Below are positions 24,595-33,772 of a DNA stretch of 64,000 nucleotides, piece after piece. Each line of letters starts with the position of its first letter. Position 1 is the first letter of the stretch. Source of the stretch: Clostridia bacterium. Its GTDB lineage: Bacteria; Bacillota; Clostridia; Christensenellales; Aristaeellaceae. Made by a program: the position numbers and the translations under genes. The notes under the pieces were generated by a model that was not told the DNA's origin, did no database searches, and was given only the letters and a program-made list of their open reading frames with translations. Location: assembly GCA_017428385.1 (NCBI GenBank), contig JAFRQX010000032.1, positions 1 to 64,000 on the forward strand. The letters are read 5' to 3'.

Positions 24595-26166
24595 TCAGTT
24601 GCTGTGGGTCGCGGTATAGTTCCTCTGGTAGATTTCCATATAGGTAGCCAGGCCGATATCGTTCAGATGGGCAACATAATCGTCCCATTCGGCCTCAACG
24701 CCGCCGCTGGAAAGCCACTTGGCGCGCATTTCCTCAGCATAGTTGATGATGTCGGTCTTGATCAGGTTCAGCTCGTCCGTATCCTCTTCACTCAGGATCA
24801 TGCTGGGCAGATATACGCTGGTAGCATACTTGCGGTAGTAGTTCTCGTTGCGGTCAAACTTTGCCTGGTGACCGGCGGAACGCGGGATCTTGCTGCCGAA
24901 GAAATCGCTGGTCAGCGCGATCGGTCCGTCAGAAGCGAAGGCTTCCTTATAGCGGAACTCATCGTAGCTCATGCCTTCGGGAGTATCGATATAGTCATAG
25001 GTTCCGTCGCCGTTGTCCTTGATATTGATGCCGATGGGGCCCAGGTCGCACTGCATGGACTGGATCGGATCATAGAAGGTGTCCACCCACTTCATCAGCA
25101 GGGCAGGATCCTTGCACACGTTGGTGATGGAGAAGCCGGTAGCCGCCATGGTGGAGTCGGGAGAAGTTCCCCAGGAAGTGGTGCCGTCCGGTCCGAGGAG
25201 GGGGCTCATGGGTTCATACTCATCCTCGTGCACGGTGCCCAGGTCGAAAGAGTTCCAGCACATGAACACGCCGATATTGGCGATTTCACCCTGGTTCTGG
25301 GAATTGTAAGTCTTCTTGTCCATGGTGAAGCCTTCCTGATCGATCAGGCCCTTGGCAAAGAAGTGCTCATACAGGTATTTGCAGCCTTCCTTGTATCCTT
25401 CGGTCACCGGTACGAAGACCAGCTGGCCGTCTTCACCCACCACGATGTGGGTATTGCCGGCAGCCAGGGTATCCGCATAACCGAACGCGCCGAAGAAGCC
25501 GCCGATATCACGCTGGGAACCCAGGAACTTGAAGGTCATGGGGATTTCATCATTCGGGTCTCCGTTGCCGTTGGCATCCTGTTCTTTGAAAGCCGTCAGC
25601 ACAGCTTCCAGCTCTTCCAGGGTTGTGGGTTTTTCCAGTCCCAGCCGTTCCAGCCAGGTCTTGTTGATCATGATGTTGGAAGCAATCGTGCCGTCTTCGC
25701 CTTCCTGTACGTAGGGCGTGGAGTAGATGTTTCCGTCGGGAGCGGTGATCATGGACTTGATGTCCGGGCGGCGCTCCAGCAGTGCCTTCAGGTTGGGAGC
25801 ATACTGGTCAATCAGGTCATTCAGCGGGATCAGGATTCCCTGGGAACCGTAAACAACCAGGTCAGAGGAGCTCAGGGAGAATTTGCCGAAGAAGCCGTCC
25901 GGCAGGTCCTTGTTGGCAGCCAGCAGCAGGTTCTTCTTCTCGTCATACTCCGCCTGCTGGATCTTCTGCCAGTTGATATGTACGCCGGTAAGTTCTTCCA
26001 GGTTCTTGAAGAACACCATTTCATCCGGATCACCGTGCAGCGGACGCACACGGATGATCAGGTTGAATTCCGCGGGGGAATCCACGAGGGGGTAGCCTTC
26101 CGCCAGCGCCGCCGCGCAGGACAGCACCATAGCCAGGGCCAGGATGATAGCCAGGATCCGTTTCAT
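24595..26166 (-). CDS. Extracellular oligosaccharide-binding protein (LipO/YtcQ type)
   Basis: A 523-residue family 1 solute-binding protein with signal peptide (1-22). Typical segments include INWQKIQQAEYDEKKNLLLA, YVQEGEDGTIASNIMINKTW and the NGNGDPNDEIPMTF loop, as in the large binding proteins paired with LplB/LplC permeases. No lipobox cysteine is seen at the usual place, so anchoring is unclear. It is the last gene of the operon after both permeases, across a 316-base repeat-rich gap. The substrate is probably a plant or host oligosaccharide; no ATPase is encoded here, so a shared MsmX-type ATPase is likely. Confidence 0.9.
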   Translation of the reverse strand: MKRILAIILALAMVLSCAAALAEGYPLVDSPAEFNLIIRVRPLHGDPDEMVFFKNLEELTGVHINWQKIQQAEYDEKKNLLLAANKDLPDGFFGKFSLSSSDLVVYGSQGILIPLNDLIDQYAPNLKALLERRPDIKSMITAPDGNIYSTPYVQEGEDGTIASNIMINKTWLERLGLEKPTTLEELEAVLTAFKEQDANGNGDPNDEIPMTFKFLGSQRDIGGFFGAFGYADTLAAGNTHIVVGEDGQLVFVPVTEGYKEGCKYLYEHFFAKGLIDQEGFTMDKKTYNSQNQGEIANIGVFMCWNSFDLGTVHEDEYEPMSPLLGPDGTTSWGTSPDSTMAATGFSITNVCKDPALLMKWVDTFYDPIQSMQCDLGPIGINIKDNGDGTYDYIDTPEGMSYDEFRYKEAFASDGPIALTSDFFGSKIPRSAGHQAKFDRNENYYRKYATSVYLPSMILSEEDTDELNLIKTDIINYAEEMRAKWLSSGGVEAEWDDYVAHLNDIGLATYMEIYQRNYTATHSN

Positions 26167-26251
26167 GTTCTTGCCTCCTTGATAAAAGTGTTTTATTGCA
26201 GGGCATTTCGCGCCCTAAGGAACGGAAGAAAATGAAGACTGAAAGTTAGCA

Positions 26252-26286
26252 AGTGAAGAGTGATGAGTGAAAAGTGAAGAGTGAAG
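26252..26286. repeat. Heptanucleotide tandem array (AGTGAAG type)
   Basis: Five units, AGTGAAG, AGTGATG, AGTGAAA, AGTGAAG, AGTGAAG, in the gap between the permease and the binding-protein gene. Confidence 0.8.
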
Positions 26287-26304
26287 AGTTGATGATTGGA
26301 CGGT

Positions 26305-26500
26305 TTATGGGCTTTAGCCCTTAACTGCTCCGCAACCTCAATCGTCGCATTGCTCGTTTGGAGCGCTTCGCACTGCTCGTTTCGGTTGACTCGCTCACCT
26401 CTTTTTCGCCTGCGGCGAATGCCCCACTGGGGCACCATTCGGATCGCTCCCCAATCAAATGATCTACACAGTTAAAGGCTTTCAGCCTTTAACTGCTCCG
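26305..26500. repeat. Intergenic repeat element with duplicated palindromic ends
   Basis: Both ends carry a TTAA(C)TGCTCCG block attached to a palindrome: GGCTTTAGCCC at 26310-26320 and GTTAAAGGCT-TTC-AGCCTTTAAC at 26471-26493, the latter spanning the permease stop codon. Between them are several small inverted repeats such as TTCGCCTGCGGCGAA and GCCCCACTGGGGC. I see no gene in it. Confidence 0.5.
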
Positions 26501-27402
26501 ATCATTACCCCCTGAATGAAATAGCGCTGCAGGAAGGGATAGAGGATCATCAGGGGGAGGGAACTGGCGATGATGATACCGTATTTGATCAGGTCTCCAA
26601 GTCTCTGCTGGGCCGCCAGGTTGGAAGCATCCTCCACCATGTCGCCCATCGTATTTTCAAAGAGGATACTCCGCAGCACCAGCTGCAGCGGACGCTTGTC
26701 ATCACTGATGATATAGTACAAAGCATTGGAATAGGTGTTCCAGTGACCGACCGCATAGAAGAGAACCAATACCGCCAGGATGGATTTACTCAGCGGCAGT
26801 ACAATCTGCACAAAGAACTGCGCGTTTGTCGCTCCGTCCAGCTGTGCCGCCTCCAGCAGGTCATCCGGGATACTCTGCTGGAAGAAGGTACGGGCCACAA
26901 TCAGGTTCCAGGTGCTGACTGCCCCGGGCAGGATCAGTGCCCACATCGTGTCAATCAGTCCCAGGTCCCGGATATGCAGGTAAGTCGGAATCAGGCCTGC
27001 GGAAAAGATCATCGTGAAAGCAATCATCATCATGAAGACGTTGCGTCCCACCAGGTCTTTCCGGGACAGGGCATAAGCAGCCGGAACCGTCAGCACCATG
27101 TTTACCAGCGTACCTACCCCTGTATAAACCAGCGTATTGCGATAACCGGTAAAGAAGGACTTATACTCCAGAATCCGCCTGTATCCGTCCATCGTCATCC
27201 TGACGGGATACAGGATCACCCGGCCGGCATTCACGTCCACCGGATCCGAAATGGAGGCGATCACAACAAAATACAGCGGATAAGCCACTACCAGGAAACA
27301 AATCGTCAGAATCACATAATTCATGATATCGAACGTTTTGTCCATCCGGGTCTGGCCTACTTTCAGCCCGCGGTTTTTCGCCGCCAGTTCGGTCTGCAGC
27401 AT
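26482..27402 (-). CDS. Carbohydrate ABC permease, LplC/YtcP type
   Basis: A 306-residue permease with six hydrophobic helices. The cytoplasmic EAA loop is DLLEAAQLDGATNAQFFVQIVLPLSKS, and the end LPLMILYPFLQRYFIQGVMIGAVKG is highly typical of the LplC group of CUT1 transporters. It starts 27 bases after the LplB-type gene. The last codons lie in a perfect palindrome. Confidence 0.93.
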   Translation of the reverse strand: MLQTELAAKNRGLKVGQTRMDKTFDIMNYVILTICFLVVAYPLYFVVIASISDPVDVNAGRVILYPVRMTMDGYRRILEYKSFFTGYRNTLVYTGVGTLVNMVLTVPAAYALSRKDLVGRNVFMMMIAFTMIFSAGLIPTYLHIRDLGLIDTMWALILPGAVSTWNLIVARTFFQQSIPDDLLEAAQLDGATNAQFFVQIVLPLSKSILAVLVLFYAVGHWNTYSNALYYIISDDKRPLQLVLRSILFENTMGDMVEDASNLAAQQRLGDLIKYGIIIASSLPLMILYPFLQRYFIQGVMIGAVKG

Positions 27403-27429
27403 ACAGTTTCCTCCTTTCCGTGAATATGA

Positions 27430-28383
27430 TCAGAAGAGCGAAGAATTGGTAACCTTCTTCGAGATAAAGTTCACCGTTGTAATCATTACCAGGTTCACCA
27501 CGGATTCAAACAGGCCCACCGCGGTGGAGAAATCAAACTGACTCTGCTGCAGGCCCCGCTTATAAACGTAAGTAGCGATAATTTCCGAGGCGGAAATATT
27601 CAGGGAAGTCTGCATCAGGAAGGCTTTTTCAAAGCCAACCGACATTACCTTTCCGGCGCTGAGGATAAACATCACGACTACGGTGGGGAGAATACCGGGC
27701 AGGTCAATATGCCAGACCCGCTGATACTTGTTGGCTCCGTCCATGATAGCCGCCTCATGCAGCTCCGGGTTGATGCCGGACAGCGCCGCCAGGTAGATGA
27801 TGCTGCCCCAGCCGGCGTTTTGCCAGATGTCCGATCCGATGTACAGCGGCCTGAACCAGCCAGGCTCCGCTGTGAAGTGAATCCGCGTTCCCCCCAGGGA
27901 AGCGATGAGATGATTGATAATGCCGGCCCGGGGAGAAGTAAACAGGAAGATAATGCCCACCAGCACCACGGTGGAAATAAAGTGCGGCGCATAGATCGTG
28001 GTCTGCACCAGCTTCTTGTACCGCTTGGACGGCAGCTGGTTCAGCAGCAGCGCCAGCAGGATCGGTACCGGAAAGGAAATCAGCAGCGTTTCCACACTGA
28101 CCGCCAGGGTATTGGTAATCAGCCGTTTAAAATCAGGGGTTTTGAAAAAGTGTTCAAAGTTCCTGAATCCGACCCACGGGCTGCCCCAGATTCCCGGAAC
28201 GGCTTTGAATTTTTTGAATGCAATCTGGACGCCCAGCATCGGGTAATACCGGAAAAGCAGGAAATACGCCAGCGCCGGAAGCAGGAACAGATACAGCTGC
28301 CAGTTGCACAGAATCCTGTTCAGCTTTCTCCGTGCCGGAGTCAGCCGCAGATCCCTGCCCGGATCCCTCGCCAGCGTTGTCAT
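27430..28383 (-). CDS. Carbohydrate ABC permease, LplB type
   Basis: A 317-residue permease with six helices, N-terminal LFLLPALAYFLLFRYYPMLGVQIAFKKF and the EAA loop NPELHEAAIMDGANKYQRVWHIDLPG, diagnostic of LplB. I chose ATG at 28383 because the sigma-A promoter at 28451-28479 would start RNA near 28444, after the longer frame's first codon. It is the first gene of the operon and is divergent from the AraC-type regulator. Confidence 0.92.
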   Translation of the reverse strand: MTTLARDPGRDLRLTPARRKLNRILCNWQLYLFLLPALAYFLLFRYYPMLGVQIAFKKFKAVPGIWGSPWVGFRNFEHFFKTPDFKRLITNTLAVSVETLLISFPVPILLALLLNQLPSKRYKKLVQTTIYAPHFISTVVLVGIIFLFTSPRAGIINHLIASLGGTRIHFTAEPGWFRPLYIGSDIWQNAGWGSIIYLAALSGINPELHEAAIMDGANKYQRVWHIDLPGILPTVVVMFILSAGKVMSVGFEKAFLMQTSLNISASEIIATYVYKRGLQQSQFDFSTAVGLFESVVNLVMITTVNFISKKVTNSSLF

Positions 28384-28450
28384 GCGTTCCACCGCACCTT
28401 TCCGTCTGCATTTGTACCATCCTGCCTCAGCAGGTTCTTTTGATGTCAAA

Positions 28451-28479
28451 ATCGTATGTGTTTTATGCCAGATAGTCAA
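28451..28479 (-). promoter_or_regulatory. Sigma-A promoter of the sugar ABC operon
   Basis: TTGACT, 17 bases, TACGAT in minus-strand reading. Confidence 0.72.
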
Positions 28480-28491
28480 TCTTCACTTTTT

Positions 28492-28508
28492 GAAATGATA
28501 TTCATTTC
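28492..28508. promoter_or_regulatory. Palindrome upstream of the sugar operon promoter, possible operator
   Basis: GAAATGA-TAT-TCATTTC is a perfect palindrome 12 bases upstream of the -35 box. Further TTTTTGAA-like elements follow at 28488, 28506 and 28545. This is where the divergent AraC-type regulator could bind. Confidence 0.5.
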
Positions 28509-28595
28509 TTGAAATTAACCCCTTTCCCGGCATTCAATATGCATTTTTTGAATCGTCAATTTTGACAATTCATCGCCGCTTTCCCTACCCCGCCA

Positions 28596-28625
28596 TTGTC
28601 CCGGAAGGCTCCGAAATGATATAAT
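28596..28625 (+). promoter_or_regulatory. Promoter of the AraC-type regulator
   Basis: TTGTCC, 18 bases, TATAAT, with an extended TGA before the -10 box. Confidence 0.7.
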
Positions 28626-28682
28626 GCCCCCATCAGAACACGTTCTGAAAAGTTTAAGCAACACAAAAAGGCGGCCGGGCAG

Positions 28683-30941
28683 ATGAAAAGCAAAAGTATC
28701 ACCTTCTATCGCTATATTCTTTCCTATGCGCTCGTGCTTTTTCTGCCGATCGTCCTTCTTTTTACGCTCTTCCATTCTTTTCTCCTGGATCGCTATAAGC
28801 AGGATATCTCCGACAACAGCACCCGCCTGCTGACCCAGATCCAGGAAAACATGGATACCCAGCTGGAGCAGCTGGTCAATATTTCCTTCATGATCCAGAA
28901 CAACGCCGTGGTTAACCTCCGGACCAATGAAGGCGACGTGGTGGCCGCCCGGAAAGCGGTGGATACCCTGAACGTCCTGCATTCTGTTTCTTCCCTGCCG
29001 GACTACCTGATTACCTACCGTTCCGGTACGGAGTACTGTTTCACCTCTTCCTCCCGGATCCGTCCGGAAAAGCTTTTCTCCGACCAGCTGGTATATGCCG
29101 CGCACACACTGGAAGACTTCTACGCCACGGTAGACCAGCCGGAAAACATCGTCACCTGGCCGGCGGATACCGTGCGACAGTACGGCGGACAGGAAGCAGA
29201 GTATATCACCCTCTTCATCTCCGTCTCCGGCAATGTGAAAACCCCCAAGCTGCGCACAGCCTACCTGATTCCTTCTTCCCGGATCCGCAGCAACGTCGGC
29301 CGGGTCACGGAAGAATACGGCGGAAGCGTCCAGATCACCGATTCTGACGGCACGCTGCTGCTGGGCATCGGGCCGGTATCCCGGGAGGAATACCTCCAGG
29401 CCGGAGATCCTGCCGCAGACGGATCAATCCGGGCCGGCGGAGAAAAGTACCTTCTCTCCACCGCCCATTCCTCCCTGGTTGGATGGGACTACACCGTGCT
29501 GATCCCCGCCCGTGTCATTGAAGCGCCGATGAACAATATGCAGCGGGTCATGATCCTGCTGCTGGTTGCCGTTTCCATTCTGGGAGCCACTACCGTCTAT
29601 TTCCTTTCCAACCTGCATTACAAGCCCTTGAAACGGCTGACCGAAAAAGCCCTGAGCAGCCATAGCCCGCAGCCCGGCGATACCCGTACCGGACCCACGG
29701 ATGAGATGCGCCAGGTGGAAGCCGTGCTGGATGCCCTGGCCCAGGAAAGCCGTTCCAGCCGCCTCGCGCTGGAAGAAAGCCGCGGCGTCCTGCTGCAAAG
29801 CAGCCTGCGCAGGCTGCTTGCCGGTGAGTACAGCACCCGCCTGAAGGCGGACCTTGCCCGCAACGGCCTGACCCTTTCCGATGGCGATCAGTACCGGGTA
29901 GCCGTGCTGGACTGCGACAGGAGCCTCCTGGCCGCCCTGCGGGAGGAAGCAGGTGTATTCATCGCTTCCCTGTCCTTCGGACGCCAGGACGCGGTACTCT
30001 GCTCCAGCCTGCCGGGAGAAGGCAGTTTCGCCATTCTCTTCCCCGGAGCCGCAGAGGATGACAGGGCCGAGGACAGCCTTTACAGCCTGAAAAGCCGGCT
30101 GGAGGACGTTTGCGGCGTTCCCGTTTCCGTCGGTCTCAGCCTTCCCTGCTCCGTGCAGGGCATCGGCACAGCCTATACCCAGGCCGTCCGTGCGCTGCAG
30201 TTCCGCCTGGTTCGGGGCAGCGGCTGCCTGGTAACATACTCCTCCGACCTGGATACCGCCTCCTCCCTGCAGAACTATCCCCGGGAGCAGCTGGAACAGC
30301 TGCAATGGTACCTGCTCCAGCGGGATCCGGAAAATGTATCCCGCCTGCTGCACCGCCTGCTGGACAACCTGCAGAAAGGTCCCGTTTCCTTCAACTTCGT
30401 CCGGATGGTCTGCTTCGATGTAGTGAACACCACCGTAAGCACCCTCTATACCGGAAAGCAGGGCGTCCCCGCTCCCACCGTGCAGCCCGAAATGCTGGAA
30501 CAGCTGATCTCCTTCGACACGGTACCGGAGCTGGTGGAACTGCTGGAACAGTTTGTGGATGAAACCTGCGCCTCCCTGAAAACCCTGCAGCTGGACACCG
30601 GCGAGGACCGCCTGCAGGAAATGAAAGCCTACATTGAGGAAAATTGCTTTGACGAAATCTTCTCCCTGCAGGCCATGGCGGACCGTTTCAGCCTGACGCC
30701 CTCCAACCTGTCCCACTATTTCAAGAGCTGCGCGGGGCAGGGCGTTCTGGAATACGTACAGGCACAGCGCAAAAAAGAAGCCTGCCGACTCCTGTCGCAG
30801 ACCGATGAACCCGTGCAGATCGTGGGCGCCCGGGTGGGCATGCCCAACGTATCTTCCTTCATCCGCTTCTTTAAGCAGCAGACCGGGATTACTCCCGGCC
30901 AGTACCGGAAACAGACACGCACTTCCGCTCCGGAAGAATAA
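28683..30941 (+). CDS. Membrane-bound AraC-family regulator with extracellular sensor
   Basis: A 752-residue protein: membrane helix at about 10-32, an extracellular Cache-like sensor (about 35-285), a second helix (MILLLVAVSILGATTVYFLS), a cytoplasmic linker, and a C-terminal AraC helix-turn-helix pair (about 650-745; FSLTPSNLSHYFKSCAGQG ... SSFIRFFKQQTGITPGQYRK). Such proteins sense a sugar outside the cell and switch on the neighbouring LplBC transporter directly, without phosphorelay. Divergent position from that transporter supports this. GGC-rich spacing before the ATG gives only a weak ribosome site. Confidence 0.88.
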   Translation: MKSKSITFYRYILSYALVLFLPIVLLFTLFHSFLLDRYKQDISDNSTRLLTQIQENMDTQLEQLVNISFMIQNNAVVNLRTNEGDVVAARKAVDTLNVLHSVSSLPDYLITYRSGTEYCFTSSSRIRPEKLFSDQLVYAAHTLEDFYATVDQPENIVTWPADTVRQYGGQEAEYITLFISVSGNVKTPKLRTAYLIPSSRIRSNVGRVTEEYGGSVQITDSDGTLLLGIGPVSREEYLQAGDPAADGSIRAGGEKYLLSTAHSSLVGWDYTVLIPARVIEAPMNNMQRVMILLLVAVSILGATTVYFLSNLHYKPLKRLTEKALSSHSPQPGDTRTGPTDEMRQVEAVLDALAQESRSSRLALEESRGVLLQSSLRRLLAGEYSTRLKADLARNGLTLSDGDQYRVAVLDCDRSLLAALREEAGVFIASLSFGRQDAVLCSSLPGEGSFAILFPGAAEDDRAEDSLYSLKSRLEDVCGVPVSVGLSLPCSVQGIGTAYTQAVRALQFRLVRGSGCLVTYSSDLDTASSLQNYPREQLEQLQWYLLQRDPENVSRLLHRLLDNLQKGPVSFNFVRMVCFDVVNTTVSTLYTGKQGVPAPTVQPEMLEQLISFDTVPELVELLEQFVDETCASLKTLQLDTGEDRLQEMKAYIEENCFDEIFSLQAMADRFSLTPSNLSHYFKSCAGQGVLEYVQAQRKKEACRLLSQTDEPVQIVGARVGMPNVSSFIRFFKQQTGITPGQYRKQTRTSAPEE

Positions 30942-30960
30942 AATGATCCGCAAATCACAA

Positions 30961-30989
30961 ACGCGGCGTCCCCTGACGCCGCGTTTTTT
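30961..30989 (+). terminator. Terminator of the AraC-type regulator gene
   Basis: ACGCGGCGTC pairs with GACGCCGCGT around CCCT and six T follow. Confidence 0.88.
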
Positions 30990-30991
30990 CT

Positions 30992-31738
30992 TTATTGTTC
31001 TTCTGTCCGGTAATCCCCCAGATCATCCAGCCGGAGCCGCAGATCAGCAGGAGCCGATTTGGCCAGGCACAGCCGGACGTTGGGCATATCACTGAAATCC
31101 ACAAACCGAACCGCGGCATCCTCCGCCACGCCGGTATGGAGCTTCCGGTCAATCAGCCGGTTCCGCAGGAGTTCCTCTCCCGCGCTGACGGATACCGTGT
31201 AATCTGCATACGCGGCCAGGTCCCGCCAGCCGTCCTCATCCAGGAGCAGATAATTGCCCTCCAGCAGCACTATCTCTCCGTCCACCGTCAGGGCATCCTC
31301 CACCGGGTTGTGAAGCATACGGTCATAGACCGGCCAGCCGCAGACTTCCCCGGCCGCAACCCTCCGCACCGCGGAGAGCAGTTTCTCCAGGTCAAAGGTC
31401 ACGGGAGCCCCCTTGATCTCCACCATACGGATCGTTTTCCCGTCCCGCTCCGTCGTGTGGCTCAGCAGGTATTCCTGCCGCCTGTGGAACCCGTCCATGC
31501 CGACAGCCTGCACGGGGCACAGTCCGGCGCGTTCCCGGGACAGCCGTTCCAGGAAGCTCGCCAGAGTACTCTTTCCCGCCCCGGGCGGTGCCGCAAGCAG
31601 CACCAGGATCCGTCGCCCCGCCGCATGCTGCATCCTTGTCAGCTTTTCCAGCAGCGGCACGAAGATCTCATTCACCGCCCGATCGCTGTAACGGGCAGCC
31701 ACCTCTATACCGTTGATCAGGATATGATGCTCAGTCAC
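30992..31738 (-). CDS. P-loop nucleoside/sugar kinase (uridine kinase-like)
   Basis: A 248-residue protein of the phosphoribulokinase/uridine kinase fold: Walker A APPGAGKST, the GMDGFHRRQEYL substrate loop, VYDRMLHNP, and EGNYLLL before the lid region. Similar proteins are annotated as nucleoside/nucleotide kinase family proteins; the exact substrate is unknown. Its start overlaps the end of pyrE by eight bases, so a role in pyrimidine salvage is a reasonable guess. Confidence 0.82.
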   Translation of the reverse strand: MTEHHILINGIEVAARYSDRAVNEIFVPLLEKLTRMQHAAGRRILVLLAAPPGAGKSTLASFLERLSRERAGLCPVQAVGMDGFHRRQEYLLSHTTERDGKTIRMVEIKGAPVTFDLEKLLSAVRRVAAGEVCGWPVYDRMLHNPVEDALTVDGEIVLLEGNYLLLDEDGWRDLAAYADYTVSVSAGEELLRNRLIDRKLHTGVAEDAAVRFVDFSDMPNVRLCLAKSAPADLRLRLDDLGDYRTEEQ

Positions 31739-32414
31739 CGCTGTTTACCCCGTAAATCTTCTGGTATTCCAGCACCCGGGCGTAAAGGGCGTCGTCAATA
31801 TACACCTTTCCGCCGATTTCCCGGTTGTGCAGGTAAGAGATCATTTCCCGGATGGTAACAATGGGATAAATCTTTACGCCGAACTCCTGTTCCAGCTCCT
31901 TCAGCGCGGATTCCTCCCCCTTGCCCTTTTCCATCCGGTCCACAGCAATAATAATTGCCTCCACCGTACCCATGTCCGCATTCTTCAGCAGTTCCATGGA
32001 CTCCCGGATGGCGGTCCCGGCAGTGATCACGTCTTCCACGATGACAATCCGGTCATCCTTTTCCGGAATCTTTCCGACAATAACACCGCCTTCCCCGTGG
32101 TCTTTCTTTTCCTTCCGGTTGAAGCAGACGGGCACCCGTACTCCGTACTGACTGTACAGCGCTGCCGCTGTCACCGCCACCAGGGTAATTCCCTTGTAGG
32201 CCGGGCCGAACAGCAGTCGGTTTTCCTTTCCGATGTTTTCCGTATATGCCTGCGCGTACATTTTTCCGACCATATCCATCTGGTCCCCGTACATCAGCTT
32301 TCCGGTATTGATAAAATACGGCGTCTGTCTTCCGCTTTTCGCCGTGAAGTCGCCGAACTGAACCGCGCCGGATTCCGCCAGGAGCTCAATAAACCGTTTT
32401 CTGTCCTCATTCAT
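31731..32414 (-). CDS. pyrE: Orotate phosphoribosyltransferase
   Basis: A 227-residue protein with the PRPP-binding motif RIVIVEDVITAGTAIRES and an N-terminal FTAKSGRQTPYFINTGKL segment typical of PyrE. It joins orotate to PRPP to form OMP in pyrimidine synthesis. GGAGGGATGAAAG precedes the ATG. The kinase gene overlaps its stop, so the two form an operon; other pyr genes are not in the window. Confidence 0.95.
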   Translation of the reverse strand: MNEDRKRFIELLAESGAVQFGDFTAKSGRQTPYFINTGKLMYGDQMDMVGKMYAQAYTENIGKENRLLFGPAYKGITLVAVTAAALYSQYGVRVPVCFNRKEKKDHGEGGVIVGKIPEKDDRIVIVEDVITAGTAIRESMELLKNADMGTVEAIIIAVDRMEKGKGEESALKELEQEFGVKIYPIVTIREMISYLHNREIGGKVYIDDALYARVLEYQKIYGVNSGD

Positions 32415-32489
32415 CTTTCATCCCTCCCCGTATGCGGATTCATTATACAAAAAGCGCAGGCCGCGAGCAATTCAGAACCGGAAAAAGGA

Positions 32490-32526
32490 CAAAAGAAACC
32501 GGCGCCGGAGCATTCCCCGACGCCGG
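32490..32526 (-). terminator. Terminator of the 58-residue membrane protein gene
   Basis: CCGGCGTC pairs with GGCGCCGG (one G-U) in minus-strand reading, followed by TTTCTTTTG. Confidence 0.6.
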
Positions 32527-32568
32527 ATATATCAACCTTCCAGCCGTTTCCGATATTACGGCTCCTGT

Positions 32569-32745
32569 TTATCCATCCTTCCGGATGAACCCATAGGCCA
32601 AGGCCGCGACCGCTGCCAGAATGAGAAGTCCGCTTGCCCTTGAGAGGCAGTACAGCAGTCCGCGGGCACCTCTTGCAGCCAGGAGTACCAGCGCTGCAAC
32701 GCCGATCACCAGACCGACGCTTCTGTTCCGATCCATGCCGAACAT
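32569..32745 (-). CDS. Small two-helix membrane protein
   Basis: A 58-residue protein with two hydrophobic helices (about 10-28 and 36-52), ending in FIRKDG. AAGGAGG lies nine bases before ATG at 32745, which is why I prefer it to the longer frame. Unknown function; single gene with its own terminator. Confidence 0.6.
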   Translation of the reverse strand: MFGMDRNRSVGLVIGVAALVLLAARGARGLLYCLSRASGLLILAAVAALAYGFIRKDG

Positions 32746-32873
32746 CCTGAATGCCCTCCTTCCGTACATATCGGTGATTCCCTCACCGTGAGGAAAGCAT
32801 ATCATGCGGCCGGGCGGGAAAACAGAACGGGATATGACAAATAGGAGCAGTTATTTTTCGGCCGGCGCGGATT

Positions 32874-33686
32874 TCAGTGCTTCAGGAAAAACTCCGTTTC
32901 CTGCGCCAGGGCATCCTGTTTTGACGTGCCCGTGAAGCCGTGCCCCTGTCCCGGATAAACAATCAGCCGGGCATTCGCATAGGTCTCCGCAGCCTTTTCC
33001 GAATAGCGGAGCGGAACAATCGGATCACTGTCCCCGTGAAGGATCAGCACCGGGCCGGTATAGGCGGGCAGCAGGTCGTACAGGTTGAAGGACGTGGCGT
33101 CCTCATCATATTTCCGGCTGATCCTGAACCCCATGATGCTGCTGACTTCCGGGAAAGATCCGTCCGGCAGTCTCCGTTTTTCCGAATCATCCTGCAGCAC
33201 GATCGCCGGGAATTCCAGCACCACCGCTTTGATATCCCCGGGCCGCCGGGAGGAAACATAAGCAGAAACAAACCCGCCCTGGCTGGCTCCCCACAGGAAA
33301 ATATCAGAGATCCTGTCGTCATTCCGGAAGTGATCGATCACCGCGTCCAGGTCCGCCGCTTCCGTCAGCACGGACATGTCCAGCATGGTACCGCTGCTCC
33401 TGGAGTTGAACCCGCCGCCGCAGAAATCCAGGTTATAGGTGGCAAAGCCGGCTGAAACAAAGAATGCGGCGCTGTTCAGATCCAGGGTATGATTCCCCCC
33501 GAAACCGTGGGAAAGGATAATTAAAGGGGCTGTCTTTTTTCCTTCCGGCAGCTGAAGTACGCCGAAGACGTTTCCATTGGGACTCGGGATAATAATCTCT
33601 TCCATAGATTCCTCCGCAAAAGCTGTATGCATTATGACCATGAGGAAAAAGATTGCCGACAACACCGGAAGCAGCCGTTTCCTCAT
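32874..33686 (-). CDS. Secreted alpha/beta hydrolase
   Basis: A 270-residue protein with signal peptide (1-22). The fold motifs are all present: oxyanion HGFGGNH, nucleophile Ser in GASQGG, acid Asp in HGDSDPIVP and His in GQGHGF. It is close to the dienelactone hydrolase/acyl-esterase group. It probably removes ester groups from polymers or small molecules outside the cell. ATG at 33686 follows GGGGTG. No neighbour points to a substrate. Confidence 0.85.
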   Translation of the reverse strand: MRKRLLPVLSAIFFLMVIMHTAFAEESMEEIIIPSPNGNVFGVLQLPEGKKTAPLIILSHGFGGNHTLDLNSAAFFVSAGFATYNLDFCGGGFNSRSSGTMLDMSVLTEAADLDAVIDHFRNDDRISDIFLWGASQGGFVSAYVSSRRPGDIKAVVLEFPAIVLQDDSEKRRLPDGSFPEVSSIMGFRISRKYDEDATSFNLYDLLPAYTGPVLILHGDSDPIVPLRYSEKAAETYANARLIVYPGQGHGFTGTSKQDALAQETEFFLKH

Positions 33687-33736
33687 ATGTTCACCCCTGC
33701 AGTATGATTGTATTAACAGTATACCAGAAAACGGAC

Positions 33737-33760
33737 AAAAAAAAGAGGGCAAAGCCCTCT
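33737..33760 (-). terminator. Terminator of the EAL-PAS gene
   Basis: AGAGGGC pairs with GCCCTCT around TTT and runs into eight T in minus-strand reading. Confidence 0.88.
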
Positions 33761-33772
33761 GTAATCGGATGA

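Noticed and set aside
26193..26438. An 81-codon minus-strand frame in the permease/binding-protein gap
   Set aside because: Its tail is only the translation of the seven-base array, and the rest reads through palindromic repeat DNA.
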